From: Flectonema sp. DT1601
Taxonomy: Eukaryota > Euglenozoa > Diplonemea > Diplonemida > Diplonemidae
Direction: 5' to 3'
Assembly (NCBI GenBank): GCA_964019425.1
Contig: OZ025786.1
Location: 868,001-932,000 of the forward strand
DNA: 64,000 bases
The position numbers were made by a program, and so were the translations under genes. Shown piece after piece: positions 10,085 through 20,966 of this stretch. The notes below the pieces were generated by a model. That model saw nothing but the letters and a program-made list of their open reading frames with translations, did not search any database and was not told where the DNA came from. Within the stretch, counting starts at the first letter, position 1; every line of letters starts with the position of its first letter.

Positions 10085-11325
10085 CTTTGTATTGCGTAAG
10101 AGTACTTAATACGAAAAGATATAAAAAAAAAATCTCTTTTTTTTAAATTTTAAAAAAAAAAAATCAACAAGCCTTTGCTGATAACATACAAATCCTGTAT
10201 TTGAAAGTAGACCATATAATCGGAGCAAAACAACGACGTAACAACTGTCGACTCATGACGCATGGGGATGTTTAAGTTAAGCGGCTAGATAATAGAATCC
10301 AAGACAAACAAAGAAAAGAAAAAAGAAAGACTGACAACATCAATATAAAGGAGTAAATAATTACTTCTTTTTTTATATATATTTTTCTCTAAAAGAGCGA
10401 GGGTAGATTTTTTTTTTTTTTTTTTTTTCTCCTCATTCTTGCTTTTTTTTTCTCATCGTAACGGAACACAGACGAAAAACAGTTGAGATTTGGGTTAAAA
10501 TTCCTCACTTGAACCTTAATTTCCTTACTCAACTTAAGCAAAAAAAAAAAAAAAAAAAAAAAAAGCGATAAAAGAGTAATCTCACGTAGAGCAGATCTAC
10601 GGTTGTGAAAGCATGGACCTAATGACAAGGGACGAAGCTGACGGTGATAGAAGAAATTACCACAAGCTTACTGTATCATCACCGCATGTTGTGACAGCAG
10701 CTAGACGAACAAACGAACATACCAAAATTTAGAAAACCAAAAAAAAATTCAAAAACCATTCAGAGTAACCTTATATTTCGTTGAACGCACAGAATCCTGT
10801 CGCACGGGGAAAAATAAATCATGACTATAAGAAATAACGGCTTTCAATCTGAATGGTTTCTTCTCCGACAACATCGGTATAAAAAAGAAAGGGGGGAAAA
10901 AAAGAAAAAAAGAATTAAACAAAAAGGCTTTAGAACAATTATTGCTCAGCACAATAGTAAAAAGGTTTCTTTTTTTTTTTCCCTTTTCTTGGTAAACTTT
11001 TGGCTAGATAATAAACCAGTATTGTGTTCTCCGAGAGAACCCTTCCAACAGAGAGGTTTCAAAAGCAAAATGAAAAAAGAATAATAAATTCCTCCTCAAG
11101 GATGAAGCCAGATCTCCTCAGAGCCTGGCACGGATTATGGAAAAATAGGTTTTTTTTTTTTTTTTTTGTATAAAAAATAAAAAAAGGGGAATAGAGAGAG
11201 AAAAAAAAAAAGGCAACTTGTACTTCAGCAGACCTGAGCTGTTTCCCTTCTAAGTTGGTACCACATGTTGCTTCAGACAACTCTTTTAATAAGACTAAAC
11301 CAACAGGTATCTGTTTATAGATAAT
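10085..11325. other. Intergenic with one repeat copy
   Basis: Upstream of the eIF4E-like gene and downstream of the Ser-rich receptor gene. Contains poly(T) and poly(A) runs (10409-10428, 10541-10563, 11150-11167) and the second MITE-like repeat. No gene seen. Confidence 0.5.
10753..10860. repeat. MITE-like repeat, copy 2
   Basis: Perfect 12-base inverted arms, AAACCATTCAGA at 10753-10764 and TCTGAATGGTTT at 10848-10859. The interior shares GCACGGGGAAAAATA and a CATGAC-containing stretch with copy 1 at 2623-2745. Similarity continues beyond the right arm (TTCTTCTCCGAC), as in copy 1. Confidence 0.6.
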
Positions 11326-13617
11326 TTATGTAGCTTCAATCGGATCATTGTACTCGCCTTCCATTTCATCATCAAAGTGATTAACAGCTCTGTATCCTGA
11401 ACCCTCTGCCATTTTGTAACACATTACTGAACAGCATTTAGCAATGTTGGAAGGAAGAGTACTCCAAAAGATGTGATTTGGGAGAACTTCTGGACAAGTT
11501 GCTTCACCTTGTTGGACTTTGAGAACCATACCAATAGCACAGTAGAATGTAAAGACTACAACTAATGTTAATATAACAATAAAGGTAATTGATATACCCG
11601 AGTATACTGTGGGGGCTACATATTTATTACGAGGGAAAGTACTTCCCGTGTTGGAAGCCGAAGATAAAGCATTTCCGATACCAATCGTATAAGCATCAAG
11701 GTACAATACAGCTTTACACAACTCATCAAGCGAACAGCAATATTCGGTAGCAGATTGTAAGTCTGCAAACTCTCCATTACATTCGGAAGTCTCACATTTC
11801 TTAAATTTCAATCCAGCCTCCTCCTCCAACAGATGACATTCACTTGGGGAATATGTCGGCGACGGTGTCTCTGACGTCTCTTGCTCAACATTGCAAAGGG
11901 CGTTTACAGGTTGCTGCTTCAAATCCTTTATGGCTGTTAACACGAAGACATACTTAGAAGGTGGTCGTGTAGGTGAAGGTGTTGAATAGTTTGCTGGAGC
12001 AACACCAAGTGATAAAACATTGCGTAAGGCATCGTTGTAGTCGCCATTCGACGCACTGCTGTCATTGTAGGCAGAATCACTACCCGATACACTGCTGTCG
12101 GTGTGGGCAGCGGACGATGAATCACTACCCGACTCACTGCTATCAGCGCGGGAAGCGGACGAGCCAGACCTGCTGCCGCCAGCGTAGGAAGAGGACGAGC
12201 CCGACACACTGCTACTATCAGCGTGGGAAGCGGACGAGGACGATGAATAGTCCGAGCCCGACACACCGCTGTCAGCGTGGGAAGCGGACGAGCCCGACAT
12301 GCTGCTACCAGCGTAGGAAGAGGACGAACCGGACACACTGCTACTATCAGCGTGGGAAGCGGACGAGCCAGACCTGCTGCTGCCAGCGTAGGAAGAGGAC
12401 GAGCCCGACACACTGCTACTATCAGCGTGGGAAGCTGACGAGGACGATGAATAGTCCGAGCCCGACATGCTGCTACCAGCGTGGACGGAGGACGATGAAT
12501 CGCCTGAGCCCGACACACTGCTGTCAGCGTGGGAAGAGGACGAGCCAGACCTGCTGCTGCCAGCGTAGGAAGAGGACGAGCCCGACACACTGCTACCATC
12601 AGCGTGGGAAGAAGACGATGAATAGCCCGAGCCCGACACACTGCTGTCAGCGTGGGAAGAGGACGAGCCCGACATGCTGCTACCAGCGTAGGAAGAGGAC
12701 GAGCCAGACACACTGCTATCAGCGTGGGAGGACGATGAATCACCCGAGCCCGACACACTGCTGTCAGCGCGGGAAGCGGACGAGCCCGACATGCTGCTGC
12801 CAGCGTGGGCGGAGGACGATGAATCGCCCGAGCCCGACACACTACTGTCGGCGTCGGCAAACGACGATGAACCCTCTGAGTCGCTAGACCAGTCACTGCC
12901 GTGTATTTTTATGTATTCTTCATTCACAACAACAGATAACGTGAGGTGTGTACCGTTCTCGAAGTTTTTATCAGTTCCTGGAGCCCATTCTGAATCCCAA
13001 CGAGAGATGTTAATTTGACTTCCTGTAGAAGGCTGAACCCAATACCCAGTACCGTTAGGAAGTACGAAAAAGACAGCGTCAACAAGATATAGTTTTCCTA
13101 ACTGAAGATGAATACCAGATGGATATAAACAATGAGCAGGGTGAGATGGTAATTCTGAAACAGTTCCAACAGATGGCGCACCCCAACCGTTTCCTGCCAT
13201 ACCAAAATGAGTGCATCGGCTTGTGGCTGAAACAAGAGATGTGATGTCATCAGAACTATGTTTGAATCGACTTGGGCTGTCGGAATCAACTCCGTAAATT
13301 CCAAACTTTCGTTCCTGACAACCAAGACAGTGTCTGTATAGTATGCAACTATCATTCATACATGTATCCTTCGAACACTGTGATGGAATATTTTTACTGA
13401 CTAATTCACAAGCCGACTTGGGATTGCATGTTCTCAAATTACCATAAGCACCAGCATTACACCCTTCTACATCAGGTGGTTGAGTCCTATTCACAATTCC
13501 TTGAGGTATTGGAATATCACTGCAACCGGAAGACTCAAATGCATCGAAGCACAATTCACCACTCGACTGATGAAAAACTGCTAACACTAACAAATACCAA
13601 ATAGTATTAGAAATCAT
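11326..13617 (-). CDS. Type I membrane protein, M6PR/ATG27-like tail, Ser-rich stalk
   Basis: This is a 763-residue uninterrupted ORF from the ATG at 13617. It has a signal peptide (residues 1-20), then a Cys-rich luminal part (about 22-250). A stalk of about 260 residues follows, made of degenerate units like SGSSSSHADSSVSGS, and then a second Cys-rich segment. One membrane span (around residues 660-690) and a short cytoplasmic tail complete it. After the span, the tail reads VLPNHIFWSTLPSNI, which resembles the PNxxFWxxLP signature of mannose-6-phosphate-receptor/ATG27-type proteins. The tail also has GYRAV, a possible tyrosine sorting signal, and an acidic cluster. I infer a Golgi-endosome cargo receptor or surface glycoprotein. 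The Ser repeat is likely glycosylated and unstable in length. Confidence 0.7.
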   Translation of the reverse strand: MISNTIWYLLVLAVFHQSSGELCFDAFESSGCSDIPIPQGIVNRTQPPDVEGCNAGAYGNLRTCNPKSACELVSKNIPSQCSKDTCMNDSCILYRHCLGCQERKFGIYGVDSDSPSRFKHSSDDITSLVSATSRCTHFGMAGNGWGAPSVGTVSELPSHPAHCLYPSGIHLQLGKLYLVDAVFFVLPNGTGYWVQPSTGSQINISRWDSEWAPGTDKNFENGTHLTLSVVVNEEYIKIHGSDWSSDSEGSSSFADADSSVSGSGDSSSSAHAGSSMSGSSASRADSSVSGSGDSSSSHADSSVSGSSSSYAGSSMSGSSSSHADSSVSGSGYSSSSSHADGSSVSGSSSSYAGSSRSGSSSSHADSSVSGSGDSSSSVHAGSSMSGSDYSSSSSASHADSSSVSGSSSSYAGSSRSGSSASHADSSSVSGSSSSYAGSSMSGSSASHADSGVSGSDYSSSSSASHADSSSVSGSSSSYAGGSRSGSSASRADSSESGSDSSSAAHTDSSVSGSDSAYNDSSASNGDYNDALRNVLSLGVAPANYSTPSPTRPPSKYVFVLTAIKDLKQQPVNALCNVEQETSETPSPTYSPSECHLLEEEAGLKFKKCETSECNGEFADLQSATEYCCSLDELCKAVLYLDAYTIGIGNALSSASNTGSTFPRNKYVAPTVYSGISITFIVILTLVVVFTFYCAIGMVLKVQQGEATCPEVLPNHIFWSTLPSNIAKCCSVMCYKMAEGSGYRAVNHFDDEMEGEYNDPIEAT

Positions 13618-13990
13618 GTTGTGTGTTGCTTTACGATTAATTAATATTTAGTAATAGGTGTGCCGAGTTAACACAAAAAGAATAACAACACCAAAAAAAA
13701 AAAATAATAATGAAAACCCCTCCCCTAGACTTCCGTTGATATTGACACTGCCATCAGGCCCAGTGACTTACACTAATTACGACTAAGAAATCTTGTTTTT
13801 TTTGTTTTTCATTTTTCTTTTCCTTGCTAATCTTTTTTTTCCCCAACCAACAGATTAATCAAGGAGGTAAGATCGACGAAGAGACAGCTCTCTTTTTGTG
13901 ACTCCTTAACGACTGAAGGCTCATCAGACTTTAAGATTTGAATAAAACAAAAGAAATGACAAAAAATAACAACACAACTAACAAATAGAT
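13618..13990. other. Short intergenic spacer
   Basis: The sequence between the cyclophilin stop and the receptor start is AT-rich. No gene or repeat recognised. Confidence 0.4.
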
Positions 13991-14494
13991 TTACTCAGTG
14001 AGCTCACCACAGTCAGTGATGACCACTGGGGCAGCGGTACGTCCATCCTGGGAACCGACACGTTCGATGGCCTTTACGACGTCCATACCTTCAACAACGT
14101 TACCGAAAACAGTGTGCTTACCATCCAACCATGGAGTTGGAACAGTGCAAAGAAAGAATTGGGATCCGTTGGTGTTTGGTCCAGCGTTGGCCATGGACAG
14201 AACACCAGGTCCAGTGTGTCTAAGCTTGAAGTTCTCATCTTCGAATTTGTTTCCGTAGATTGACTTTCCTCCGGTACCGTTGTGGTTGGTGAAGTCTCCT
14301 CCCTGGCACATAAAGCTTGGAATAACTCTGTGGAATGAACTTCCCTTGTATCCGAATCCCTTCTCTCCAGTGCACAGTTGTCTAAAGTTCTCGGCAGTCT
14401 TTGGAACTACATCACTTCTCAATTCCATAACAACACGTCCAGCGCTACGGGAAGCGACAGACATGTCAAAGAAAACCTTTGGAAGACGAGACAT
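13991..14494 (-). CDS. Cyclophilin-type peptidyl-prolyl isomerase
   Basis: An intronless 167-residue ORF is a complete single-domain cyclophilin of A-type length. It carries [15 protein letters not shown] with the catalytic arginine, then [35 protein letters not shown] and the [12 protein letters not shown] segment with the tryptophan that contacts cyclosporin in family members. There is no signal peptide or targeting extension, so a cytosolic or nuclear enzyme that interconverts proline peptide bonds is expected. Codon choice is more GC-ending than in neighbouring genes, as usual for a highly expressed protein. The start ATG at 14494 gives the expected [14 protein letters not shown]-terminus. 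Confidence 0.97.
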   Translation of the reverse strand: MSRLPKVFFDMSVASRSAGRVVMELRSDVVPKTAENFRQLCTGEKGFGYKGSSFHRVIPSFMCQGGDFTNHNGTGGKSIYGNKFEDENFKLRHTGPGVLSMANAGPNTNGSQFFLCTVPTPWLDGKHTVFGNVVEGMDVVKAIERVGSQDGRTAAPVVITDCGELTE

Positions 14495-15700
14495 ATTTTT
14501 TGATTATTACTGACGAGGGAAAGGAATAAATTTTAAAAAAAGAAACAACCCATCTCTTTTATTAATCTTACTGCTTTTTAAATGGTAGTCCTTCCCTCAC
14601 ACAACAGGCAGAACAACAGATCAGAGAAGAAATAAAAAGCAGAACAATAATTTTTAAATATCATTTATTTACTACCACTGTGAGGCATGTTAACCTTTGG
14701 CTACCAGTGAAGAGTAATAATATTTAAGAAAATAAAAAATTAAAAAATACATAAAAAAAAAGAGAGAGAGAAGAGCAATAATCTTGAAGGTGACGTACAA
14801 CAAGTACCAAGAAGGGAAGGGAAAAAAAAAGGGGGAAAAAAGGCTACAACAGAATGGATTTCCCATGGGTAAATAAAAAAAAAAAAGAGAGAGAAAGGGC
14901 TAGGTAACCGAGCTAGTCAAAAACATAATTATAGAACTCTCTTTTCACAAATAGCAAAAAAAAGCAAGCAAGCAATGGCAGAGGGCCAGATAACAAGAAA
15001 CCTAACCTCGTGTAAAACAAAATCAAAGACAACAAACCAACATCTGAAATAGATTACACCATGTGTAAGGAGTCGTGAATAACAAACACGGCTTCCAATT
15101 ACGAATGTGACATCGTCTCTTTACAAAAATAGTGAATCGATTTAAACTAAAAAAGCTAAAGGAGATTTATATCTGCTGTCTCAACATTCTTTTTTTAACT
15201 CTCACAAATACCAGAATGCAGCTCTCGCTACCAAAAGCGCAAGGAGAAAAAAAATTAAATAATAATAGAACCGCGCAAAGAATAAATAAACAATCGATTA
15301 ATCGCTGAAATATCAAACACCTGATGGTTAGATTTCGGATTATACGAACCATCCTCATCTAATCATGCTCATCGAAGAAAGTAAGGGAATACTGACCACG
15401 TTAACATGGTTAATTATTATGTAATATTAATGAACAATTGGGGGATGGGAAAACATTGTCGTATTTACGAGAGGGTGATAAAAAGTTATCTGTTTTGGAT
15501 AGGTCGCAATTTTTTTTTATTTTTTTTTTTTTTTCATTAATAAAGTCAGTCGCATTTATTGTCCCTGTTGTCTTCTTAAGCATCCTCACAATAGCTATTT
15601 TTGATCAGCCCACGTTTCCTTAATAAATAACAACCAGAACAACAGGTGTCTGTAAGGACAAGAAGTCATTTACTTCGTTGGTTCGCAAAATAAAATTTTG
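14495..15700. other. Intergenic, no gene seen
   Basis: AT-rich spacer with moderate homopolymers. Short frames on both strands lack any recognisable feature. Confidence 0.45.
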
Positions 15701-17281
15701 CTACACCGCTTTTTTAATTATCATTCTAATTTCTCTCTTTTCATTTATAAACAAAAGACCAGCACCATTTCGATGACCTTCATAATCACTACTGCTGAAG
15801 ATAGTAATTACTCTCGCAGACTTTGATAAACGAAGTCCATCAGACTTTTCTTGATGTGCTCTGACGATGTATTCATAGCCTGTCAATGACAAGAAGTCGT
15901 CGACTGCTTTTTTACCAAAACAGATTGTACCACTGCCTCTGTTGTTGTCAGTAAACCCAAAGTCATCCATGTTTGATTCTCGTTCCTTTGGATCAGACCA
16001 ACAAAGATCACATGTGATTTGAACCCATGGTTTAGTACTTTCTGGGTCATCTTTAAATGTTGAGAACGAATCCAGTCGAGGGAAGTCAGGATCTTTCAAA
16101 TCTTGTGAACGTGTATCTAGTCCTCCTGAGAATCGTGGTATCCCTCCATGGGTGCAAAATATTTTCCCATCGATGTCCGCAGAGAGCGGTAGATTCTTAA
16201 ATACTAAACTGTTAGCCGCTTTCCAAATAACAAATCCTTCGCTCAAACCGAACAAATCTGTGCATTGTTTCTGAAATGATGTCGAACCATAATGTTTTGT
16301 ATCTCCGTTAACAAGAGGGTCTTCATGGTTTCCTCTCAGTAACAGCACTCTGTTCGGTGCAGAAATCTTTAACGCGAGTAGTAGTACAACACATTCTAAT
16401 CCGAAATCACCACGATCGACATAGTCACCGAGGAATAATAAGTTGCCAGTCGAATACATGAGATTTTTAAACGCCACGACAGATGTTAGAAAATACGACA
16501 AGTCAGCGTAGTTACCATGAATATCACCAAACACATAACAAGGTGTTTTTATTTTTGCATAAAGAGGCTCAGATTCAAGAATAACACTGGCTTCAGAACA
16601 CAGTTGATGAGCAAGAGAGAGGAATACTTCACTTTTGTGATTGAAAGTATTTGTCTTTGAGTCGTAAACACTACTCAGATAACTCATTGCTTGTTGACTA
16701 GCAGGAGGTATGGTTGAATCTGATAAGTGCGATGTCTCTAATACAGAAAGACTTTTTGTACTAATAATTCTATCTAATGAGCTCGGTGACATGCATTCAT
16801 TAAATTGAATAGTTAGCTTCGATGAGTATTGTTGAGGTTGTTCGTCATCAGAAGAGGTTTCGTTACACTCTGGGCGCCACATTGCATTGCAACCAACTGG
16901 TCCAACTAATGGAGTGTCTTGACCACGAGTATCACTCCGTCCTGATGATTCAGTTATAATTCTTTTTAGCGATGTTTGTTTCCCACCAATAGTGCTACCT
17001 TGAAGTACTAATACTTGTGATGATAGCTTAAATTTATCTTCAATTCCAACATCCTTCTCTCTGGGTGGTGATCCGTCGACAGAATTCAGTTCATCAAAAG
17101 GAATCGGCCAGGAAGTTTCTTTCTTTAATAGAAGTCGTTCATTTTTTCTTTGTTCATTTCGAAGCTCCAATTCCAATTCCCCAACTCTCCTCTTCAAAGC
17201 AGAGACGACAAGTGAGTTGGCGTTTAGATTTACATCGTCGGTATTACTTTGCCGACAACTGACCCTGGGTCTGCCCAACAT
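15701..17281 (-). CDS. PPP-family serine/threonine phosphatase
   Basis: A 526-residue protein if it starts at the ATG at 17281 (MLGRPRVSC). The longer frame begins with TTG and follows CACAG, a likely splice acceptor, so an upstream exon is also possible. An N-terminal coiled-coil stretch (VGELELELRNEQRKNERLL) and a low-complexity region precede the catalytic core. The core shows the metal-binding signatures GDIHGNY, GDYVDRG and LLRGNHED, then CTHGGIPRF, a DLCWSDP segment, RAHQ, and the C-terminal FSSSDYEG. All hallmark residues of the PP1/PP2A/PP2B superfamily are present, so it should be an active metallophosphatase. The long N-terminus makes it unlike canonical PP1. No EF hands or Kelch repeats are seen. 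Confidence 0.92.
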   Translation of the reverse strand: MLGRPRVSCRQSNTDDVNLNANSLVVSALKRRVGELELELRNEQRKNERLLLKKETSWPIPFDELNSVDGSPPREKDVGIEDKFKLSSQVLVLQGSTIGGKQTSLKRIITESSGRSDTRGQDTPLVGPVGCNAMWRPECNETSSDDEQPQQYSSKLTIQFNECMSPSSLDRIISTKSLSVLETSHLSDSTIPPASQQAMSYLSSVYDSKTNTFNHKSEVFLSLAHQLCSEASVILESEPLYAKIKTPCYVFGDIHGNYADLSYFLTSVVAFKNLMYSTGNLLFLGDYVDRGDFGLECVVLLLALKISAPNRVLLLRGNHEDPLVNGDTKHYGSTSFQKQCTDLFGLSEGFVIWKAANSLVFKNLPLSADIDGKIFCTHGGIPRFSGGLDTRSQDLKDPDFPRLDSFSTFKDDPESTKPWVQITCDLCWSDPKERESNMDDFGFTDNNRGSGTICFGKKAVDDFLSLTGYEYIVRAHQEKSDGLRLSKSARVITIFSSSDYEGHRNGAGLLFINEKREIRMIIKKAV

Positions 17282-17981
17282 ATAGTGTAGTAGGAAAATC
17301 ACCAATCTGTGTTAACAGAAAATATTGGTATGAAAAAAAATGAAAAAAAAACACTTCACAATGACATTAACCAATTATACTCAACCAAATACGATAATTA
17401 TATTATTAAGATAAAGAAAACGTGTTAAAAAAAATTGGGGGTGAAAAAATTAAAAAAAATATATGCGGGTAGAAGTGGTAAATAAAGCCACTCGCAGAGA
17501 ATAGCTTTTCCTTGTTTTTTTTTAGTGGTGATGACAATTGTTGGGATGGATTAAAAAAAAAGAAAAATTAGAGAAAAACTAACTGATTGTGGAATGGAGG
17601 GAAACTGGACCACCCGCTAGTTTCTTAACAAATCCTTTTTATAGATGACTCAGTGTACAAGGTACGCTCAAACTAAAAAAAGACAAAACAATAAAAAGGG
17701 AAAGAAAAAAAAAAACGAAGAGCCTTTTTAACTTTTCAATACGTTTTTTTTTTCGAAACCAGGGCCATCAAGGTGATAACAAAAATTATTAAATGTTTTT
17801 TTTAAAAAAAAAAAAAAAAAAAAAAAGCAAGCAAGGAAAAAAAAAACAGAAAAAAAACAGCTTCTAAGAATAACAACAATGAAGATCAGAGCCTTAAGGG
17901 ATGCTAACGAACTCTAAACCCCGGAAAGGGAAGAAGAAAGCACACGTGTAGTAAGTAATATCGCAGATGAGAACACGCATC
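17282..17981. other. Intergenic, no gene seen
   Basis: Contains poly(A)/poly(T) runs (17803-17825, 17749-17755) and no supported ORF. It may hold a 5' exon or leader intron of the phosphatase gene, because a CACAG acceptor lies just upstream of its start. Confidence 0.4.
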
Positions 17982-19322
17982 TTACTGTTGGGCACAACCT
18001 CCCTTCTTTTCAGAATCATCAGCTCCGTGTTCCTTCTTTTCGATTTGCTCAATTCCAAAATCCTCGAAAACTAAATTTCCAAACCTAAGCGCCTGTTTCC
18101 ACGGTATAATAATAGGAATTCCAATGAGAGGATACATACAACCTGCTTCTTTAGGTGTGATTGGGGCAACAATCCCGGCAATACCTCTGCGAGAAAGTTT
18201 TTCAATCATATTAACTTTAAATGTATTCAGATCACCCGCGTCCTCCATCTCTCCGAAATAGAACACTTCGAGAGGGACTTGATTGTCACCAGTTTTAAGG
18301 TCTTCAGAACAAGCTCTCAAGTCCCAAAACTCTAAGTCTTCTAAGTCAGGCTTTCCTGTTACCGATAGCCTTTTATCAACATCTTCTCTACGCTTGCCAT
18401 GATGCATCTTTTCAAAGGTCTGAGTGATTTCCAATTTACCAAGATCCTTAGCAATTACTATTTTACGAGATTTTTTATGTTTTTTATCCGTATGTTCGGT
18501 GGGTTCATCTACTTCCTTTGGAGGTGGTGTGGATGCTTCTCGCTCATCAGATTCCGTTACTTGCGGTGGTGATGGCTTTAGTTTCTTATCAGATACGAGT
18601 GCTTTTAATTTTTCAATCTCAGATGCTTGTATCAGCATAGCATTGTTTAGATCTTCAAGTCGGGTTGTTGCTTCAGTTAGCAGATCGTTGATTTCATCTT
18701 CAGATGCGTTTTGATCAAGCTGACTTGCCCTAACAATTTTCTGACTATAAGTAGCTTCAAGTTCCTTTGACTGTGTCTTTGTTATTCTGTTTGCAGTTAC
18801 TATAGAGTACCCACGTACGACTGCTCCTACTTCTATTGCTCTAACGAGATCGTCATGGTGATGAATAGATCGTCCGTCAACGAGTGTTATCACAGTTCCG
18901 ATTTCTAAGTCTCCACAAGGAGAGTCATCATCGATTGAAAGAATCTCTAAACCAGATAAAGATGATGTTGTAATTGGTGTAGTGTGTAGTCCTAAATCAC
19001 ATCCAGGTGAGAGAGTTACGCGTGCATCATATTGTGGTAGTTTGTTTGTTTTCGTAATTTGTTTTTTAACAACCTTTGTAGTCTCGACAACATCATCGGA
19101 CTTTAAACCAGCAATGGATGCCTCTGAGACACGAAGCCATTCACCATCATCAAAACTAACCGCCTTGTCGTTATTTGGATAAACTAACTCAATCTGACCA
19201 CCTTCACCAGCATACTTCCCTTGACTTTCCTCCCACAGCTCTCCCTGTGCAATTTTTAGTGCAACCTTCTCAGATATTAGTACTACTTTTTGTTTACCTG
19301 GTGACGGGTCTGCATGAGGCAT
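17982..19322 (-). CDS. PDZ-domain protein with possible C-terminal CaaX-like end
   Basis: A 446-residue ORF whose ATG at 19322 is directly preceded on the sense strand by a run of more than 20 A. Residues about 108-180 look like a PDZ domain (DLGLHTTPITT..GLEILSIDDDSP...GTVITLVDGRSIHHHDDLVRAI). A predicted coiled coil (about 205-248) and a charged Pro/Lys linker follow. A C-terminal globular region (about 295-430) has no family I recognise. The protein ends GGCAQQ, with a cysteine four residues from the end as in prenylated proteins, though the second 'a' position is not aliphatic. It is probably an adaptor. Membrane attachment is inference. Confidence 0.7.
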   Translation of the reverse strand: MPHADPSPGKQKVVLISEKVALKIAQGELWEESQGKYAGEGGQIELVYPNNDKAVSFDDGEWLRVSEASIAGLKSDDVVETTKVVKKQITKTNKLPQYDARVTLSPGCDLGLHTTPITTSSLSGLEILSIDDDSPCGDLEIGTVITLVDGRSIHHHDDLVRAIEVGAVVRGYSIVTANRITKTQSKELEATYSQKIVRASQLDQNASEDEINDLLTEATTRLEDLNNAMLIQASEIEKLKALVSDKKLKPSPPQVTESDEREASTPPPKEVDEPTEHTDKKHKKSRKIVIAKDLGKLEITQTFEKMHHGKRREDVDKRLSVTGKPDLEDLEFWDLRACSEDLKTGDNQVPLEVFYFGEMEDAGDLNTFKVNMIEKLSRRGIAGIVAPITPKEAGCMYPLIGIPIIIPWKQALRFGNLVFEDFGIEQIEKKEHGADDSEKKGGCAQQ

Positions 19323-19787
19323 TTTTTTTTTTTTTTTTTTTTTTGTTTCTTGAAAAAACAGCCGACTATCCTTTTATTGAAAAAAAAAATTATTGAATGG
19401 CTTTCATGTGATTATAGAAAGAAAGAAAAAAAACTATATCCGCCTAACGAAAAAGCGTGTAAATAAACAGAGTAAGAGAAGAAAAAGAAAAAAAAAATGA
19501 AGACAGGGGAAATTAGAAACAATTAAGTGTTGAGAACTAACTATTCTTATATACAACAAATAATGAATTAAACGAGAAAGGATAAGAAATCCTTCCATGA
19601 CAATTGCACATATTGATAGAAAAAGAATACGTAAGGGTAAATAAAATAAAATAAAATATTTTTTTTTTTAAAAAACCTGTTTTGTACGCAACCCTAATAA
19701 AGGAACAGGTTAGTTACGCTGTCACAATATCTTTCTACTGAACAATGGGGTCTTGTAGGTACAAAAAAAAAGAAAACTAAAACAGAA
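19323..19787. other. Intergenic spacer with a dispersed repeat
   Basis: Starts with the poly(T) run (sense poly(A)) at 19322-19344 and ends with the dispersed repeat at 19683-19770. No gene in between. Confidence 0.45.
19683..19770. repeat. Dispersed repeat ending in GTAGGTACAAAA, copy 1
   Basis: Shares TGTACGCAACC, CTAATAAAG, TTACGCTG, CACAAT, a TTTCTACYGAACAATGGGGT block and TTGTAGGTAC followed by an A run with 28631-28740. A poly(A) end and a location just 3' of a minus-strand gene suggest a short retroposed element or a shared 3' UTR module. Confidence 0.5.
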
Positions 19788-20764
19788 TTAATGACAAAGA
19801 GAACTTGCTGGACGACTACCCTGATATGAACGAAGCCTGTCTAATGTCAGAGATGGTTGAGAACACGCAGATGCAGGACGTTGAGGAGTCACAGCGAGAT
19901 CCATATTCCCAACACCAGATTCGATACTATTATGATCTCCAGATTCAGTAGTAGGCTTAACCACTACTTCTGCTGCGACTGGTTGTGGTATTGAAGACAA
20001 CCATTTCTTCCTACTCGATTCAATGCGTGGTTTCACTCCTTGAAACTTCTTTAATATAAATCTACCACCTGGTCGACTATCTCCCTGTTTGTTTATGATA
20101 TTAATTAACTATGAATGATAATCTTATTAATAAAGTCACATACCGTAACTAAATTAAGAACCCCAAAGTCATTTTCACAGTCAGTAACGAGAGTCTTTGG
20201 AGGATGAATGTATTTTCTGTGATTCCGAGATACCCCTTCAGCTTTTTTTCTCTGTAATTGCTGTTGTTTTTCTGTTTGAGAATGAATCCAGTCACAAGCA
20301 AACTTATGTGTGATTAGGTCCTTTACTTTGTCACTCTTTTCCGTCGGTGCTCCAAACGAAAGACCATTATTATTTATAAGGTTACTTAAGTCTGTGGGAA
20401 GTCGATTAGGTGACGGTGATGCTATCCTTTTGTATTGAACTGACGGTTGTACTTTTCGGAAAGCAGTAATGTCTTTTGGTGTGCTGCATTTAGCTCCAGT
20501 TGCTTTCTTGTTGAGAGACATGAAATTCTTTTCTCTGAGGGAGGTATTTTCCTTATTAGGAGTGTGGACCTTCCACGATAAAATAACATCTCCAGCTCCT
20601 TCAGCATCCCTTCTGCAGTAGGCTCCAAATGTTCGATCTGGAGTAAAATCTAAACCACAGAATCTCCTTGGAGCTTTTCCAACCTCATGCCTCACAATAG
20701 TCGGATGTCTCTTGGGACGTGGTTTCCCAACAAGAGGTGTACTGAGGCGTTCTAGGTCAGCCAT
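19788..20764 (-). CDS. CFAP77: Cilia- and flagella-associated protein 77
   Basis: Two exons, 20764-20144 and 20084-19788, are joined in phase 0 across a 59-bp intron (GTATGTG...AACAG), giving 305 residues. I took the ATG at 20764 (MADLERLSTP) because the longer frame starts with TTG. The order of motifs follows CFAP77: STPLVGKPRP, GLDFTPDRTFGAYCRRDAEG with VILSWKVH, NFMSLNKKATGA, LSFGAPTEKSDKVKDLI, and FACDWIHSQTEKQQQLQRK. After the join the sequence reads GDSRPGGRFILKKFQGVKPR. Mammalian CFAP77 is a microtubule inner protein of the axonemal doublet, so this supports a flagellated organism. Length is close to the mammalian protein. Confidence 0.82.
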
Positions 20765-20966
20765 GTTATTTCTGTTGGAATGAATAATCAACGGACAGGC
20801 CCCTCTTCAAAAATATCGACATCAATTTGAACAACATAAATGAAACAAAAAAACCTTAAAGAAGTTAGTTAGAAGGACGAGAAATGACAGGTGAACAAAA
20901 AACTTCACTTATAAAAAGAGTTTTTAAGCCCAACTGGATTGGTTTTTTTTATTTTTGTGTAAATCG

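Noticed and set aside
11937-12896. Long open frames on both strands (304 and 319 codons) over the Ser repeat
   Set aside because: They arise because the repeat unit length keeps several frames open. Only the frame with a signal peptide, flanking Cys-rich domains and membrane span makes biological sense.
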